Shown one piece after another: positions 21,738-33,418 of a stretch of DNA of 64,000 nucleotides. Location: NCBI GenBank assembly GCA_032622095.1, contig CP136066.1, positions 208,034,978 through 208,098,977 on the forward strand. Reading direction: 5' to 3'. The DNA is from Siphonodentalium dalli. Taxonomy: Eukaryota; Mollusca; Scaphopoda; Gadilida; Siphonodentaliidae. The translations under genes and the position numbers were made by a program. The notes beneath the pieces are model-generated. The model saw only the letters and a list, made by a program, of their open reading frames with translations. It was not told where the DNA came from and did not search any database. Position 1 is the first letter of the stretch. Every line of letters starts with the position of its first letter.

Positions 21738-22204
21738 TTAAAGGTACTCAATCCGATCAGACACTCCTAAATGACTATTTCTTTGGCTTCGGGGGTAAAA
21801 AATATGTGATTCGAGTCGAGGAACCTATACCCATCAAAGCTCAGAGTGATCAGATATCGATTTTTGAAGCTTGTTATTTCTATTGTTTGTGGCACAGAAA
21901 CACGCCGTCAAAAGGATGGTCTCGGTCAAAATTGCGGATGAAGATGGATAACTCTAAAATCAAGTGGTTATTATTACCATTTGATTTTAGAGTTATCCAT
22001 CTTCATCCGCAATTTGTCCGTTTGACCACGTGTTTCTGGGCCAATTATTTGTACACATCTCGAGAAATAAAGAACTTCAAAAATCAATATCTGATCACTC
22101 TGAGCTTTGATGGGTGTGTTCCTCGACTCGAATCAAATACTTTTTACCCCCGAAGCCAAAGAAATAGTAATTTAGGAGCGTCTGATCAGATTGAGTACCT
22201 TTAA
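21738..22204. mobile_element. TTAA-flanked foldback element, full copy
   Basis: A near-perfect palindrome: the left arm starts TTAAAGGTACTCAATCCGAT and the right arm ends ATTGAGTACCTTTAA. The arms meet near 21975 at CTAAAATCAAGTGG / CCATTTGATTTTAG, with almost no loop. The TTAA at each end probably represents the target duplication. A plus-strand open frame across it results from the palindrome and is not a gene. Other copies: 55219-55695 (full), 10999-11229, 13354-13565 and 27586-27830 (single arms). Confidence 0.85.
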
Positions 22205-22230
22205 GTTAAGTTTCTGGTACAAACCGAATA

Positions 22231-22440
22231 AATTGATACCCTATATATGCTGTGAAGGAATTGATACCCTATACGTTGTGAAGAAATTGATACCCTATAT
22301 TATGTGAAGGAATTGCTACCCTATACGTTGTGAAGGAATTGAGACCCTATACGTTGTGAAGGAATTGATACCCTATACATTGTGAAGGAATTGGTACCCT
22401 ATACGTTGTGGAGGAACTGATACCCTATACGTTGTGACGG
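22231..22440. repeat. minisatellite, about 8 units of 26 bp
   Basis: Consensus unit close to GAATTGATACCCTATACGTT followed by GTGAAG, with a few variants per unit. There are no unique spacers. Confidence 0.9.
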
Positions 22441-22779
22441 TTATGACATCACGGCAACAGTTAGGACGTTTTGAACAAGAATAGCTACGTCAAGATCACA
22501 CGGGCTATCCAGTGGAGTAGATTAAGTCCAATGTTGAAGGCAATTGTTCAAATTTTTATTAAAGGATGAAACGTTATATGTATATATTCACATACTTATT
22601 GATATTTGATGTGGAGCCACGCTGAAATTTCACTTTAACCCCTCTTTTAATGGGTTTTCCAAATTTAAAGAGCGTTTAGTGATTATATTTTAATTAAATG
22701 TCACAATCAATCTTACCATGAAATATGCGATTTAAAATTAGGTATATACAGTAAGTATGACTCTGAGAGATATAATGCC
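22441..22779. other. no gene seen
   Basis: AT-rich sequence between the minisatellite and the large palindrome. Confidence 0.4.
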
Positions 22780-24470
22780 ACGTTTTTGGCTAAAGTTGGA
22801 ACTCCCCATCCACGATGGCCACCAAAAGGGCAGCTGAAAGTGGAAATTTGACGTTTATTTACTAATATCTTCTAGATCAGTTTCTGCTGTATCGAACTGG
22901 TTTGTATTGTTCATGTTAAGTGATCATTGGAGCAATGAAATATGTCATTCGTGTGATCGCAGTCCCTTCTGATCATTCAATAATTTGATTTTACAGAACT
23001 CGGTATGAAATGTCACAAAAAAATCACTGTTAGGATTCCAGTCATATTTTAGCAAGAAATGGACATATTAAGTGAGGCATACAATTACGTTTGAATATTT
23101 CAACTCAATGGAACAAAAATTGTCACTTGGTCTGAAAATGGTTGCCAAAATGGCGGCCAAAACCTGGGAAATTGTAAATATTGCCCCAGCATGCCATATA
23201 ATCGCTTACAAGTTGTGATTGACGAATACAATTGCCTTGCTGTCTTATATACAGTAAATTCTAACATTTCTGATGCGCATTGGTTGAGTGTTACTATTGT
23301 AACCACTGACATTACCAGCAATATTGGAATTTTCTGTCACAAACTTGACATAAAAATCGGCAAACATTACTTTTCTGGTTTGGACCATTTTTCAAGTAAA
23401 ATGGAACTATCTTTGGTGTTAAAGATGTTTATTGTTTTGATCTGCCTTAAATGCGTCACACTGATGTGCTTTTAGACTAAATTACTCAAGATGCCTTGCC
23501 ATGACAAATTCATTTTAAATGATGCAGTAGTATGGAATTTGCAAAAACGTCTTTTGGGATTCTGACCATATTTTTGAACGGAAATGGACAGAACGTCGTC
23601 GAAACGGAACTGAGTGGGGCCATACTATGTGGCTGCTCTCGCACATTAGCAACAAAATTAACTTAATATATGGTGTATGTCAAAATGGCAGAGAATCATG
23701 ATCGGGATATATGTGAACATATCAACTTTTCTACCAAATTCTGTTGACATTTTGCAAGCCATCTTGAGTATTTTTTTCTATAAAAAAAACGCCTCAATGT
23801 AATGCATTTAAGACGGATAAAATCAATAAACCCAAAGATAGTTTTATTTTACTTGACAAAAATGGTCCAAACCTGAAAAGTAATCTTTTGCCGATTTTGA
23901 GAGAAAATTCCAATAATTTTGGTTATGTAATAGTAACACATGGCCAAATGCATCATACATGTTAGTATTCAATGTATATACGACAGAGTAGCAAATTTTA
24001 TACCTTCAACCACACATTTTAAGCGATTGCATGGCACGCTGTGACAATATTTACCATTTTCCATATTTTGGCCGTCATTTTGACCGCCATTTTTAGCCAA
24101 AGTGACAATATTGGTTCCATTGAGTTAAAATATTCATGGGTAATGGTATGCATCTTTTACTTTGCACAGTTCTACTAGAATCCCAATGATGATTTTAGGT
24201 GAAATTCTATAAAATCGAATTATTGATGGACCGGAAGGAACTGGGATACCACGAATGGCATATTTCATTGCTCCAATTATTTGTTAACATGAACAATACA
24301 AAATAAAGTCACATTTCTGAACCAGTTCCATACAGCAGAAACAGATATAGAAGATATTAGTGAAAAAACGTCAAATTTTCCACTTACGGCTGCCATTTTG
24401 ACGGCCATCTTGGACGGGGGAGTTCAAATTTCGCCCCAAAAATGTGCCATTATATTGGACGATCGTTTCC
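22780..24470. repeat. large imperfect palindrome, about 1.7 kb
   Basis: The left half (22780 to about 23620) is mirrored by the right half to about 24470. Matching pairs: the CATGTTAAGTGATCATTGGA region at 22910 with TTGCTCCAATTATTTGTTAA at 24270; ATTTCAACTCAATGGAAC at 23096 with GTTCCATTGAGTTAAAATAT at 24114; and TTTGGACCATTTTTCAAGTA at 23379 with ACTTGACAAAAATGGTCCAA at 23852. Arms differ by roughly one base in five. Open frames in it are unconvincing. Confidence 0.8.
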
Positions 24471-24959
24471 ATTTATAAGAAAACTATTGGTTTGAATGGT
24501 TTAAATGGTCATTTGTGCCAACACATACCATTTCAAATCAATGTCTGATAAATCTGAGCCATATCACGAGGATTGGGCCCCACAGTGTTCCTCAAGTTCG
24601 AAATAGATGTACTAAATTTATAAGAAAAATCAATTATTAGTTTAGTGACCATAATATCCGGATTCGAAGATACCACTATACTGAATACTAATTATAGACG
24701 TCGGAAAGGAACCACTTGTGACCATTTTAGCCGAAATGAGGCCATCACTTCCCAAAATAGGGACAAAATCGCTACCGAAAGTAGTAAAATTGGGCAATAT
24801 AATTGGCTAGATGTACCACCGTAAATTATTTTCTTAACCGATTCCAATAATAATGAGCTATATACCACGAATTTGTCCCTTCGGTGTCCCAAAATGGCGG
24901 TGGAAATGGCGCTTGAAAGTCAAATTTGTTTCAGTGATTTGTAACTAAATCTTCCCATA
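24471..24959. repeat. arm of an outer inverted repeat around the minisatellites
   Basis: The CGGTGTCCCAAAATGGCGGT region (about 24880-24960) matches, inverted, the sequence at about 26870-27030 (AAATGACGGCG, GAGACACCG, GTGGCATATAT). The GATCGTTTCCATTTATAA segment at 24460 has an inverted partner at about 27110. This extends the palindromic nest beyond 22780-24470. Confidence 0.55.
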
Positions 24960-25556
24960 TCGACTATCGATTGTCCTATATGCCATCATATGAGTGTCCA
25001 AATCAACTAGTAGCCAAATACATCAAATAAGTGTTCAAAACCACTTAACGAGTGTCCCAAACCATCTAAGGAGCGTAAAACCACATTCTTAATAGTCTAC
25101 TAAATTAACCGGTAAGTGTCCCGGCCATTATTATTTAGAACGGGCGTCCCAAATCAGCCGACTAGTGTCCCAATCCACACAATAAGTAACAGTCCACCAA
25201 ATGGTCCCAAACCATACAAATGGTGCCAAAACCAACCCAATGTGTGTTCCAAACCATCCAACGATATCCATGTATGCCACCCATCGAGTGTCCCAAATCA
25301 TGCACGTGGTGTCCCAAACACAATGGGTGTCTTAAACCATCAATTGAGTACCATAAACCATCCAATGAGTATCCATAATCATCCAATAAGTGCCACACGA
25401 CGATTGTCTCAAACCAACACGAGTGTCTAAAACGTCAAACTAGTGTTTCAAACCACCAATTGAATGTCCCACACCACCTAACGAGTGTCCCAAACTAGTA
25501 TACAAAACCATCAATCAAATATTTCAAACCATCCAGCGAGTGTACTCATTATTCCT
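24960..25556 (+). repeat. degenerate minisatellite, plus orientation
   Basis: About 25 units of 20-26 bp around the pattern CCAACGAGTGTCCCAAACCA. Apparent open frames on both strands are by-products of the repeat. Confidence 0.85.
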
Positions 25557-25889
25557 ACTCGGTTCCACTGACACATGTATATTCATAGTATTCATTCATT
25601 ATGTCGACCAAGTAGGTGCCTTTACATATGAACCACTCTTCGTACCATCGCCCTAACAAAGCCTATTAAAAACCCAGTCTGCACACGATGAACGTAACCC
25701 AAAAAACAATCAAATGCATTCTGCCATCTACATTATATAATCTGTCACTACATTCAGGGGTGATAGGAAGACAGTCAGTCATCACTATATCACCCAACAA
25801 TATACATGTATAGTCTATTAATATTATATTTATTTGTAATTGTACTTTCCATGTGTGTATATTGTAAATAAAATTATCCTATCCTTTCC
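25557..25889 (+). mobile_element. LINE 3'-end fragment inside the minisatellite
   Basis: The end of this segment, TGTGTATATTGTAAATAAAA followed by TTATCCTATCC, looks like a LINE 3' UTR with a short (TATCC) tail, as in CR1-like elements. No ORF remains. It separates the two oppositely oriented minisatellite blocks. Confidence 0.5.
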
Positions 25890-26869
25890 TTTGGTAAACT
25901 CGTTGGATGGTTTGGTAAACTCACTGATCGTCTGAAATACTCGTTGGATGGTTTTGTACACTAGTGCGGGTGTATTCAGATGACAGCTGGTATATGGTTT
26001 GTGACACCAGTTGGATGGATTGGGAACTGATTGGATAATCTATTATGCTAGTTTTATGGTTTAGGTTACCAGCTGAGTGATTTGTAACTCCAGTTTGATG
26101 ATTTGTGACACCAACTGGGTAGTTTGGCCATACACATTGAGTGGTCTGGGACACTCGCTATGGATCTGAGACACTGGATTGGTGCATTGGGACACTGCTT
26201 GGACGATTGGGTCACTGATTGGGTCATTTGTGACACAATAGTTGAATGGATTGAGACGACAGTTGCATGTTCTATGACATATGGCAGTCCCGGTATGTCT
26301 TGGGGGATACTAGTTGTGTGGCATGTGGTAGCTATTTGATGCCTATCTGACACTATGTGTGTGGTTTCGGTACACTCATTGTGTCGTTAGGGGCATACTC
26401 CTTGGGTGCTCGTTGTATGATTTTGATGACTTGTTTGATAGTTAGAGACACTCATTGGATAGTTTGTGATACCTGTTGGGTGGTTTAGGGCATGCCCTGT
26501 GTAGTTTCGAACACCGGTTGCATAGTATGGGGCACTACCGGTGTGGTTTTGGAATATTCGTTGAATGGGTTGGGATACTAATCAGGTGGATTGAGACACC
26601 CATTTGATGGTTTTGGGACACTCATTGGATGGGTTGTGAGACAAATTGAGTGTGGTTTGTGGTACTACATATCTCAGTCTATATGTGTGGTTTGTGAAAC
26701 TGTCGATGGGTTGGGACAATATTTGGATTTGGAGATCCTGTCGTATGGATTGGGATATGTTTGTTTTGATACTAGGTATGTGGTTTGTAACTCTGTATAT
26801 GGTTTGGTGCATTCGTTATGTGGTTTGGGACACTCATTTGATGTCTTATGAAACTAGTTGGTGGCGTTG
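25890..26869 (-). repeat. degenerate minisatellite, inverted orientation
   Basis: About 40 units with the pattern TGGTTTGGGACACTCRTTGG, the reverse complement of the array at 24960-25556. The two arrays therefore form the arms of a long foldback with the LINE fragment in the loop. Frames in this block are tryptophan- or threonine-rich repeats and not genes. Confidence 0.85.
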
Positions 26870-27585
26870 GAAACTTGTATGGTGGCATATATCACTACTT
26901 ATTGGCTATACATTTATTCGACAATTGAACATTTAGAAAAAAAACAAAATCACAAAAAACACTTCAATTGTTGACGTTCGACCAACATTTTCGCCGTCAT
27001 TTTGAAAACTTTGAGACACCGAATTGTCAAATCCTCGAGATATGACTTACTATTGTCGGGTTAGGATTGGACATCATGTATGGCGGCGAAACTAGTAATT
27101 TACGATTATAAATGGAAACGATCTGGTACATTTAGCGTAAAATTATCATATTACAACTTACGGTTGCCATTTTGTCCGTCATTTTTTATTTTAACATTCA
27201 AATGATGCATGAAATGGCAGTCATAGGCCATGGAAACTAGACTAATTAGTTTTTTGTTGCAGGTTTCTTCCTCATTAATAAATTTAGCGACACTGAAGTG
27301 AGTGGTAGTACTCTCGCGGAAATGGCACAATCTTGGCCGCCATATTGACTGGTACACATCCGACCACATGTTAACGTCAAAATAGTTTGAGCAGACATCC
27401 ATACGAAAACAAATTGATCAAGTTTAATCCTGGGTGGTGCACGTTCGTCGACCTTGTTCCTGGACTAAAATTCCAATTTACACCATTTTCTGACATATTT
27501 TCCTCATTTTTACCCAAAAGTAACGACTTTCCCTCCATAAAATGCATGGACATGTTAGATATGTTATTATTTGGTCAAATTTATC
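26870..27585. repeat. outer inverted-repeat arm and unassigned sequence
   Basis: 26870-27200 is the inverted partner of 24430-24960. From 27200 to 27585 only scattered motifs of the same type (ATGGCACAATCTTGGCCGCC) are seen, and no gene. Confidence 0.5.
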
Positions 27586-27830
27586 AATTGGTAATAATAA
27601 CCACTTGATTTTAGAGTTATCCATCTTTATCAGCAATTTGTCCGTTTGACCACGTGTTTCTGGGCCATGTATTATTAGACATCTCGAGAAATTAACAAAC
27701 TTAAAAAATCGATATCTGATCACTCTGAGCTTTGATGGGTGGGTTCCTCCACTCGAATCAAATATTTGTTTACCCCCAAAGCCAAAGAAATAGTAACTTA
27801 GGAGCGTCTGATCGGATTGAGTACCTTTAA
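27586..27830. repeat. right half of the TTAA foldback family
   Basis: Starts within ACCACTTGATTTTAGAGTTA and ends GATTGAGTACCTTTAA. It matches the right arm of 21738-22204 and lacks the left arm. Confidence 0.8.
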
Positions 27831-28142
27831 ATGTCAGATTAAAATAAAAAGTATGTACATGTATACGTTAATAAAAGCAACCAGATGGAATATGATGTGC
27901 ATGCGCAACTAAACAAATGGGTTAAAACTAATTACTTGCTGACCTGAAACGATTAAAATATAAAGCACACAGAAACCGTTAGGAACATTCAGGCGACAAT
28001 TAAAACCAAGAAACCGGAGAGAAAAAAAACATTTCTTTGGTGGATTAGCAGATTACCGTTGAGGGGCGGTGAGTCACAGAAATGGCCAAAGGTAACAAAA
28101 AAAGTATGTCATACGTGTCTGACATAGAGGATCTATACCATG
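27831..28142. other. no gene seen
   Basis: AT-rich sequence with no recognised repeat or coding content. Confidence 0.4.
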
Positions 28143-28545
28143 AGTCGCAATTATATACGAAATTTATTAATCGAATTCAGTGGATGAGGCTAATACATTT
28201 CGTATAGAATTGCGACGAATTTGAGATCCATTTGATCACATAATCACATTTCAGCAAGTTAAAACGATCTCGAAAATGGCTGGGATTAAAAACATTTTTA
28301 TTTCCTTATCACAACCAAAGACGAAGTAAAGACAACTTCCAGAAAAATATAATTCCATTTTAAATGTGCCTTTTCATTTTGGTTTTTCAACCACCCTTAT
28401 GACCTATGTTTATGTCACAGTAAACACTAAATCCCAACACAAATTGAATATATATCATTGCGCTACTCTTACGTCACTGCGCGTGCCGTTAATACACGTG
28501 TGTCTTACTAAACATATATATGAGGCCGGGTTTATGGGCTATTTA
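28143..28545. repeat. second copy of the block at 11860-12325
   Basis: Same orientation and block order as the copy at 11860, ending at GGGTTTATGGGCTA. A small internal inverted duplication is present around ACGAAATTTATTAATC / ACATTTCGTAT. Confidence 0.75.
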
Positions 28546-28585
28546 TGTGATGAAATTTCTTCCGACACCCCCTGTGCCAATGGCT

Positions 28586-28900
28586 AGTTAATGGGAATAT
28601 ATGGAGTATAAACTACGAAAATCATAATCGTAGTTTATACTCCATATTTAGAAAATCATTGACATGTAAGTCAATTTCTGCGTATTTCCATGACAGGGTA
28701 CCCAGGTTTGTGAACGTGGCCTCAGTTGGGACTGTATGTAAGCCATGTATGGAAGCTATTATGTCTGTAGAGAGCGCAAGACAGAGCGATAGGAGTGTGT
28801 CTGCTTATTAGTGCATTCTTTGGATTTAACTTGTATTCGCTATGTTCGTGTGTTCAATTGTTATTCAATAAAACTATTAAAAAAAAAAGTTAATGGGAAT
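28586..28900 (+). mobile_element. poly-A-tailed retroposon with 13-bp target duplication
   Basis: AGTTAATGGGAAT occurs at 28586-28598 and again at 28888-28900. Between them lies a 289-bp sequence ending in TTCAATAAAACTATT plus a run of A, so it has a polyadenylation signal about 10 bp before a poly-A tail. This is a retroposed transcript or SINE. Its 5' part contains a hairpin (ATGGAGTATAAACTACGA and complement, about 28600-28648). No ORF is recognised. Confidence 0.75.
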
Positions 28901-29053
28901 TTATAGGGAGACTCAAGAAGTGATATAGGTGTGCTGTGTTATTATGTAAAAATAGATAATGCTATTATTAAACCAGCTCGGAATCATTTACTGGACCAAA
29001 AACTCTTCAGAACTTGTGTTTTATCTCTGACTTTAAATATATCTTATCTGTTT
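28901..29053. other. sequence left of the tandem transposon pair
   Basis: Ordinary AT-rich sequence that ends ATCTTATCTGTTT right before the first TIR. ATCTTATCT also occurs 2 bp after the second element (37743), which may hint at the original target, but it is not a clean target duplication. Confidence 0.35.
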
Positions 29054-32000
29054 CAGGGCCTGGAACCTACGTCACCGGAAGGGTAACCCTACATAAAAAT
29101 AACTGTAAATAAAGTTCGACTCGCTACTTCGACATCGTTTTTTAAATAAATACAATCGATTTCGATGTAGTATTATAAGCAAAGGAACTATGCGACCTGC
29201 AAATCTCAACAAATACAGAAACCGAAAATCGGAAAGAATTGCTTATAATGAGAATTTCGCGTTCGCAATTCAAAATCGCGTCCGATTTCCTATTTTCGTG
29301 CAGGTGTTAACGCCAACATTTCATGTTCTCCGCGCCCTAAACTCATTTAAAAACCGTATACATTGAGTTTCGGGATATTATAAATGCTAAAATTTGAATC
29401 AATAACAAAAAAATAACTTTTCCGTGGTTTGTTTGTAAATTTCTTAAGACACAAAGAATTTTTATGAATTTGTCTATTAATGGTAACGCCCACATCGCGT
29501 TGACGCTCACATATTGGCCTGTTTGCACTAACAATTGAGTCACCATCCGTATAATCCGGTAGATGAATCCGGTGTTCACATATACACACTCTGTTAAATG
29601 CGTTACAATACACAAATGGCTGTTATATATAGAGATGCCAATATACTATTTGATAATACTATATATAAAGACGAACATAAATTAATGGCATAATCATTGT
29701 TTTTATGTTCTCGTTGTATATTCGGTAGTTTAATTAAGTGTATGTCATGTCATTCGTTCTCTTATTCCATATTCATTGTAGTATTACTTTGTTATTCCAG
29801 TCTATTTCCGTTGGTTGAATCCATGTTAATTTGTTCATATTTCCAGTTTCGTCTGATAGTTGTCGTTAAAAAATTATCATGCAATAAATATTTCTTTAAT
29901 TATATTCTATTACTAACATTCATTGTTTACCCATGTTTATTGATAATGAATTGAATGTGTTATTCGGTCCAGGAACCTTCGTTGTCAAACAATTAATCTG
30001 GTCACGCATCAATTATATTCGCAATCCAAAACCAAAACATCGGGATATATGTAACGGATAAATACACCCTGTCCCATCATCAGTCAATAATCATAAAGTA
30101 TGGTTAGGTACTCAAGTCCCAAAAACTAATTGGTCACATATATATTAACTATAGCAGGTTATATAGTGAATTGTGAACATAATATGGTTCCTGTGGCTGG
30201 ATATTCATTTAGTTTGGTTATGTTTAACATTATATATATTACAAAATTTTATATAAACTGGATATTCCGTTTATTGAATACTTTTGCGGACAAAAATGAT
30301 ATATACAAGGAAAAAAACCAACTTAATGTTGAATAGAAGAAAAAAATACAACAAAAAGAGGCTTGTTGTGTCGTCTAAGAGGGGGGGTCTACAAACAAAA
30401 TTCCGTATGTAGGGCCGGGGTGGGTGGGTGGTCCAGAGGCGGAAAAAATCGTGCTTGTAATTGTTTTCTATATAGCAGCTATAGTGACCTCTTTAGCCTC
30501 AAATTTAGCAACATTCTGGATTTCACAGGATCCCGGACCACTTCACAGTGGACCACCGTAATAGCGTTCAGGAAACTTATTATCAGCGGAAGAAATATTT
30601 AGTAACACAATTAATATATTACCCAGTTGTATTACTTGAATAAAAGTAATAAAACATAAAAACTGTATCACAAATTGGATACTACATGGTGAATACTCAA
30701 TGATGACTATATATCATTAACATGATTGTTGCATAACATGAAATTGAAAAGGGTATCTCATAAATTTCTAATGTCTGAAATACTGTCTTGTCCTGGCATG
30801 TAATCAAATTCATTCCTCCTGGTTATTTCTCATCTTGAATGATTGCAAGTAATGTTAATTTGCAACAATTATCAAAATAAAACTGAATTGGTCATGATGA
30901 ATGACCGTTAACTGTTTACTGCTCAGACAATCCCAACTGAAGGTGACGCTATTCTCATTGAATTTCCGAACTTCATCTTGGAGCTTTACTGCTCAACAAG
31001 ACTAAACTAAAATACTAATTGTATACTGTTATCACTTACAAATAGATGAACTGAAATAAAGTGATGCATTAAGAAATGACATTCAATTCTTCATTCTGGT
31101 CTATCACCATACCAAACCACATCAAAATTCGACAACCGACACTTAACTTATATTGCAAAAGCTTTGTACGGACTGAATTTCATGAAGTCGAACACGGCCC
31201 ATAACTCTGGTAGGGATTAATAGTCACAACCCGTGATATTATGCATATTCGTTCCCCATTTCTGGTCCGTCACCATGCCATAGGGCATAAAAATATGACA
31301 ACCGACTCTTAAGTTATAATGTAAAATGATTGTACGGACGGACGGCTCGAGACGTCAACTATATACCAGCCGACTAATATTGGGCGGTATAATAACCATA
31401 TATCTGTGTATACCTAACCAAAAACAATTCCCCTCCCCACCCCACCCCGGTGGAGAAGACTTAAAAGAGTTCTTTGGTCATCTACAAATAATTGTGGAAC
31501 CCCTGACCTGTTTACCACTATTTACACTGGTCGGTGTTCTCTGTCAGACACAACACACTCGATTTATTAAGGCTATGATGGGGTCTAGGGCGATTTGTGA
31601 CATATAGTGTACCTACACAATGCTTTATTATTGTTGTTAGATACTGAAAACACACGGAAACGTCTGGAAATACAGATTTTTTTTCGTTTTTTTCTGATCT
31701 GTGTTTACCAATTAGTAAGACAGTTAACACAGTTATTGAAGAACGGCTAAAAAAAACTCTGAAATTTTGATAAAAATATGAGAAAGAGGGGGTGGGTCCC
31801 CAAAATTTTGGAGGAAAACAATATTTTTTCGGGTGGTGGGTCCCTCTGGTCAGAAAAAAAACTTTTTGGTGTGCAATTTTTTTCCAGACCCCCCCCCCCC
31901 CCACTGGCTGGCTCAACCAATTTTCGTGGCTGGTTATCTGGCTAAGCCGGCTTAGTCACGACGTTCGTGGCTGACGAAATATGGCGGCTCAGTCGGCTGA

Positions 32001-33418
32001 GACGTTATCATTCAGAGTATTTCGTTTCCGAATTTTCCTAATACCCGGTTATAGACACCCGCTGGTTTTAGCGTTTGTTGTGAACCCGTAGATTTCCAGA
32101 CCACGCGTGTTTTTTTTGGTGTTGGGCTTTTCCGTTATGGCGAGAATACACGAAGGCCTCAGAAAATGACTGGCAGTGATGTACTATGTAGTTTCCCATC
32201 TATATAATCGGTATAAGTTACATTGCGACTTCTGTCGACTTCAGACGGCTATCATCACTGGCATCTTGCGATATATGCATGCATCATTGAATGCTGAATC
32301 CGATAGTATTGATATATAATATGTCAAACTATTTTATATTACCTTAAATTCTACATGTTATGTGCATATATTGACAAATGTCAGCGATATGAGACTGAGT
32401 CGTGTCGAAATAAACGATTTCGCCATCGGCAGTCACTGCATTTAATTAGTATATAAGAATGACTGTGTGTGTTGTCAATTTAGATATAACATTTGTAAAA
32501 ATAACTACTTTGAACATGATTATTCTCCACTTCTATTCGATCACCTTACCGGAGTGTTTCACATCACTTTAAAAGTTTTTTTTTTATTAATTTCAGAAAC
32601 ATTTGAATTTGAAATAAAAAATGAATAATACAACTTAAAGCTTCTTCCTGGTTCAACTCAAGCAGTGGCGATATTGCGATTTATTCATTTATCAAAGTTT
32701 GGTTTATTTTAGCCTATAATTATACATGTACATGATGCATCAACCAGAATGACCATTTTTCTTATTCCCTATAATAATATTGATATATAAAGGTCATATA
32801 ATTACTTATTATTTTATTCATTTATGTCTTGTGATAGTTATTCCGTGAAAAACGTATTAATTAGCCTGCCACAAGTGAAGTAGTCTACTTTTGAGCCGAT
32901 ATATACCGATTCGCCTCGGCAATATTCGGGGATCTTATAGCGAGGGAAGAATTATACTCTTGCGCTGCCATAAGTTCCATTAACTGTGAAGGCATACACT
33001 ACTCACTAGTCCTAAAACTAATTGTGATATTCGGCAAGTGAAAGAAAAAATTCAGCCAAATTGCCAATTTTGGAATCAAATGTTGACTATATGTAGGCGT
33101 TACCATTTATGTCACAATTCCAGTTTTAAAAGTCAATGTAGGCGTTACCATTTCAAAACTCTGAAACATGCCTCGAAAATTGGTGACGGAAACCACCTGA
33201 ACGCGATAATCTTTACATCCGTTACATATATATCTCCGTATAGATGACTGTGAGGCTGTGAGCTAGCAAACAATGTTTTACAGCTCATAAGCAATGATTT
33301 TTTTTAGTGGTTTATGAACATAGTTTGCAAAAACGATAAATACTTACTTCGAGTCGCACCGAGCAGCCGCCATTTTTCGGTGAAAAACTTTGTTTTATGA
33401 CGTAGATTCCAGGCCCTG
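29054..33418. mobile_element. 4.37-kb TIR element, copy 1
   Basis: It starts CAGGGCCTGGAACCTACGTC and ends with the complementary sequence (one mismatch), ...CCAGGCCCTG. Subterminal motifs repeat too: TGGTAACGCCCACAT at about 29481 and, inverted, ATGTAGGCGTTACCA at 33093 and 33135, plausible transposase-binding sites. CAGGG termini are compatible with hAT-like transposons, but no 8-bp target duplication was found. No long ORF exists. The small open frames (for example 29697-29954 and 31326-31607) are copied in the second element and show no domain. It is therefore non-autonomous. Confidence 0.75.

Noticed and set aside
21806-22204. 132-codon plus-strand frame
   Set aside because: Lies entirely in the foldback palindrome; its second half is the complement of the first, so the open frame is a by-product.
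22231-22440. Regular short repeats that could recall a CRISPR array
   Set aside because: The units are contiguous 26-mers without spacers and the context is eukaryotic, so this is a minisatellite.
26066-26936. Several overlapping frames rich in His/Thr/Ser or Trp on both strands
   Set aside because: They translate the minisatellite unit in different frames.
29697-29954. 85-codon frame duplicated at 34059-34316
   Set aside because: It is duplicated because the whole 4.3-kb element is duplicated. Composition is hydrophobic and cysteine-rich without a domain.
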